In this document: positions 5,362-7,495 of the stretch, one piece after another
How the letters are laid out: the number at the start of each line of letters is the position of its first letter
How positions within the stretch are numbered: position 1 is the stretch's first letter
Assembly: GCF_000955955.1 (NCBI RefSeq)
Contig: NZ_JYJG01000556.1
Location: 1-7,495, forward strand
DNA from: Lentzea aerocolonigenes
GTDB lineage: Bacteria > Actinomycetota > Actinomycetes > Mycobacteriales > Pseudonocardiaceae
Direction of reading: 5' to 3'
DNA length: 7,495 nucleotides
Notes under the pieces: model-generated
Told to the model about the DNA's origin: nothing
What the model saw: the letters and a program-made list of their open reading frames with translations, nothing else
Databases searched by the model: none
Position numbers and translations under genes: made by a program

Positions 5362-6174
5362 TCACCCCTTCACAGCGCCCTGCATGACACCCGCGACGAT
5401 CTGCCGCCCGAGCACGAGGAAAACAATCAGAACCGGAATCGTCGCCAGAGTCGTTCCGGCGAGCACGAGCGAGTAGTCGACGTAGTAGCCGCTCTGCAGC
5501 TTCTCCAGCGCCACCTGGATCGTCGGGTTGTCGGCGTTCAGGACGACCAGCGGCCACAGGAAGTCGTTCCAGGACTGCATGAACGTGAACACGCCGAGCA
5601 TCGCGGCGGCCGGGCGGGCGGCGGGCAGTGCGACGTGCCAGAACGTCCGCCACAGGCTGCAGCCGTCCATCCGCGCCGCCTCGACCAGCTCGTCCGGGAT
5701 GGCGTCGACCAGGTACTGCCGCATCCAGAACACCCCGAACGCGGTGACGAGGTTCGGCACGATCACCGCTTCGAGCTCGCCGGCCCAGCCGAACTCCGCC
5801 ATCGCCATGTACAGCGGGATGATCCCGAGCTGCGTCGGCACCGCGAGCGTCGCGACCACGAACACGAACAGCACGCTGCTGCCCCGGAACCGCAGCTTGG
5901 CGAAGGCGAACCCGGCCAGCGTCGACAGCAGGACCACCGACAGCGTCACCGTGCCGGACACGATGAAGCTGTTGGCCAGCGACTTCCAGAACGGGATCGT
6001 GTCGAGCACCCTGGCCGCGTTGGAGAAGAAGTTCCCGCCAGGGACCAGGGTGAAGTCCCCGGTCAGCGCCTCGTTGTCCCGGCTCGCCACCAGGAACGAG
6101 TAGTACAGCGGGAAAGCCGAGCCGAGCACGAACGCGGCCAGCACTCCGTAGACCACAAAGGATGGACGCCTCAT
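5362..6174 (-). CDS. CUT1 sugar ABC transporter permease, MalG/CebG type
   Basis: This is a 270-residue inner-membrane permease, the second transmembrane subunit of a carbohydrate importer. Six hydrophobic helices can be traced. The cytoplasmic EAA loop that docks on the ATPase is clear at about 165-184 (EAARMDG...VALP), and the C-terminus ends with GVMQGAVKG, the signature tail of MalG-type permeases. ATG 6174 follows GAGGAAG at 8 nt spacing and overlaps the upstream permease stop (ATGA). Its own stop is 2 bp before, or overlaps, the beta-glucosidase start. In the Streptomyces cellobiose system the equivalent is CebG. The substrate assignment here rests on the adjacent beta-glucosidase. Confidence 0.93.
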   Translation of the reverse strand: MRRPSFVVYGVLAAFVLGSAFPLYYSFLVASRDNEALTGDFTLVPGGNFFSNAARVLDTIPFWKSLANSFIVSGTVTLSVVLLSTLAGFAFAKLRFRGSSVLFVFVVATLAVPTQLGIIPLYMAMAEFGWAGELEAVIVPNLVTAFGVFWMRQYLVDAIPDELVEAARMDGCSLWRTFWHVALPAARPAAAMLGVFTFMQSWNDFLWPLVVLNADNPTIQVALEKLQSGYYVDYSLVLAGTTLATIPVLIVFLVLGRQIVAGVMQGAVKG

Positions 6175-7118
6175 CGCACCGACTTCCTCGTGAGCCAGAA
6201 GTTGAGGCCGGCGACCAGGATGACGATCAGGAACAGCATCCAGGCGATCGTGGACGCGTAACCGAGGTCGAACTGCTGGAAGGCCGACTGGTACATGTAG
6301 AGCACGACGGTCTGGTACTGGTGCACGGACCCGCCACCGCTGCCGCCGGCGGGCGCGAAGAGCAACGGCTCGGTGAAGATCTGCAGCCCGCCGATCGTCG
6401 ACGTGACGACCACGAAGATCAGCGTGGGCTTGAGCATCGGCAGCGTGATGCTGAAGAACCGCCGGATCGGACCGGCGCCGTCGACCACGGAGGCCTCGAT
6501 CACCTCACGCGGGATCGCGAGCATCGCGGCCAGCACGATCAGCGCGTTGTACCCCGTCCACCGCCAGTTGACCATCGAGGCGATGGCGACGTGGCTGCCG
6601 AACGTGCTGGCCTGCCAGTCGATGGCCGGCAGGCCGACCGCCGTGAGCACGTCGTTGACGAGGCCGTACTGCGGCCCGAACAGGTTTCCGAAGATGATCG
6701 TCAACGCGACCATCGACGCGACGTAGGGCAGCAGCACGCCCATCCGCCACCCCGTCTTGCCCCGCAGGTTGGCGCTGAGCAGAGAGGCGAGCAGCACCGC
6801 GATGATCAACTGGGGGGCGGTCGACAGCACGAAGATGCTGAACGTGTTGAACAGCGCGTTCCAGAACTGGCTGTCGCCGAGCAGAGTCATGTAGTTGTCC
6901 GCGCCGACGAACTTCGCGTCGTCCGCGCCCAGTTCCCAGTCGAACAGCGACACGTAGGCCGTGTACAGCAAGGGGAACACGCCGATGGCGGCGAACAGCA
7001 CGAAGAACGGGGCGACGAACAGGTAGGGGGAGACCTTGGCGTCCAGTGTGGACAGACGGTACCGCGGGCGGGTCTCCTCGACCCGCTCGCGGTCCGGCCG
7101 TGTGAGCAAAGCCGTCAC
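6171..7118 (-). CDS. CUT1 sugar ABC transporter permease, MalF/CebF type
   Basis: This 315-residue permease is the first transmembrane subunit of the importer. A cytoplasmic arginine- and glutamate-rich N-terminus of about 30 residues precedes six hydrophobic helices (roughly 32-54, 91-115, 126-148, 175-198, 231-248, 290-310). The EAA loop is at about 208-230 (EASVVDG...ITLPMLKP), with Ser replacing the second Ala of EAA. GTG 7118 was chosen over an in-frame start at 7157 because AGAAGG lies 7 nt upstream and because it overlaps the binding-protein stop in a GTGA junction. A Gly/Ser-rich insertion (about 257-264) sits between the last two helices on the outer face. It pairs with the neighbouring permease as a heterodimer. 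Confidence 0.92.
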   Translation of the reverse strand: MTALLTRPDRERVEETRPRYRLSTLDAKVSPYLFVAPFFVLFAAIGVFPLLYTAYVSLFDWELGADDAKFVGADNYMTLLGDSQFWNALFNTFSIFVLSTAPQLIIAVLLASLLSANLRGKTGWRMGVLLPYVASMVALTIIFGNLFGPQYGLVNDVLTAVGLPAIDWQASTFGSHVAIASMVNWRWTGYNALIVLAAMLAIPREVIEASVVDGAGPIRRFFSITLPMLKPTLIFVVVTSTIGGLQIFTEPLLFAPAGGSGGGSVHQYQTVVLYMYQSAFQQFDLGYASTIAWMLFLIVILVAGLNFWLTRKSVR

Positions 7119-7495
7119 TTGGCTACCTTCTGTGCCTCCGCGACGGCGGTCTTCCACGCGTCGTCCGCGGTGCTCTTGCCCTGCTCGACGGACAGCAGCG
7201 CCGCGCTGACGACGGTGTCCTGGATCTGACCGTCGGTCGGGCCCTTGTACTGCGCGGCCGTGATCTTCTTGGCCTGCGCGGCGAACAGCGCGCCGACCTT
7301 GATGTCACCGAAGTACGCGTTCGACGACTCCAGCAGGGCGGGGTCGGTGAGCGCCTTGACCTGGCTCGGGAACGTGGCCTTGGACTTGAACGCCTTGATC
7401 TGCTGCTCCGGCGCGGTCAGCCAGGCGGCGAGCTCCGCGGCCTTCTTCGCGTTCTTGCTCTGCTTCGGCACGGTCAGGTACGAACCGCCCCAGTT
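7115..7495 (-). CDS. Sugar ABC transporter substrate-binding protein, C-terminal part
   Basis: Only the last 126 residues are in the window; the frame is open through the right edge, so the start, signal peptide and any lipobox lie beyond 7495. The visible part begins NWGGSYLTVPKQSKN and continues with AAELAAWLTAPEQQ, a stretch characteristic of extracellular solute-binding protein family 1 (the CUT1 type that includes CebE and MalE). It ends in a helical A/K-rich tail, AEAQKVAK. The protein would capture the sugar outside the membrane and deliver it to the two permeases encoded immediately downstream. The stop overlaps the first permease start by 4 bp. The ligand is inferred to be a beta-glucoside from the operon, not from binding residues. 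Confidence 0.9.
   Translation of the reverse strand, partial: NWGGSYLTVPKQSKNAKKAAELAAWLTAPEQQIKAFKSKATFPSQVKALTDPALLESSNAYFGDIKVGALFAAQAKKITAAQYKGPTDGQIQDTVVSAALLSVEQGKSTADDAWKTAVAEAQKVAK

Noticed and set aside
4094..5476. Plus-strand frame of 460 codons opposite the beta-glucosidase gene
   Set aside because: The product is Arg/Val/Gln-rich and featureless. It is antisense to the GH1 catalytic motifs.
4008..5653. Longer versions of the beta-glucosidase (from 5653) and lacI-type (from 4430) frames
   Set aside because: The upstream extensions run through neighbouring genes out of frame. Domain starts and operon junctions place the real starts at 5359 and 4010.

Overview
The window is GC-rich, uses GTG and TTG-type starts freely, and carries protein families typical of Actinomycetota (an SMPI-like secreted inhibitor, an excalibur-domain protein, and a sugar ABC operon without an ATPase gene). 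I infer a filamentous actinomycete, plausibly of the Pseudonocardiales (Lentzea/Saccharothrix/Amycolatopsis type). The order is a guess from style and family content, not from a marker gene. I see no RNA gene, insertion sequence, CRISPR array or phage gene.

Region 1 (1-1379) holds two convergent genes whose stop codons are 2 bp apart. The plus-strand gene encodes a small secreted protein of the Streptomyces metalloproteinase-inhibitor (I36, beta/gamma-crystallin) type. The minus-strand gene encodes a one-helix membrane protein: an intracellular domain that looks HIRAN-like, then a membrane helix, a 16-threonine run, a Pro-Gln spacer and a C-terminal excalibur calcium-binding domain.

Region 2 (1380-1705) is a divergent intergenic region of about 325 bp. 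It holds a LacI-type operator-like element inside a possible promoter, a second small palindrome, and a well-placed Shine-Dalgarno/ATG that opens only a nine-codon frame ahead of the next gene.

Region 3 (1706-3064) is a PLP-dependent group II amino-acid decarboxylase-like enzyme on the plus strand. Its 3' end overlaps the convergent lacI-type gene by 32 bp.

Region 4 (3033-7495, minus strand) is a compact beta-glucoside utilisation operon. In transcription order it contains the C-terminal part of a sugar-binding lipoprotein-type gene (running off the window), two CUT1 permeases, a cytoplasmic GH1 beta-glucosidase and a LacI-family repressor. Every junction is a 4-bp overlap (GTGA or ATGA) or a 2-bp gap. 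The layout matches the cebEFG-bglC / cebR cellobiose system of Streptomyces, except that the repressor is at the downstream end. The expected flow is capture of an oligo-beta-glucoside outside, import through the two permeases powered by an ATPase encoded elsewhere, hydrolysis to glucose inside, and relief of repression by the imported sugar.

I found no clearly new system. The best leads are the HIRAN-like/excalibur membrane protein, the broken-looking 5' end of the decarboxylase gene with its operator-like site, and a strong hairpin plus a 12-bp perfect palindrome at the start of the lacI-type gene.
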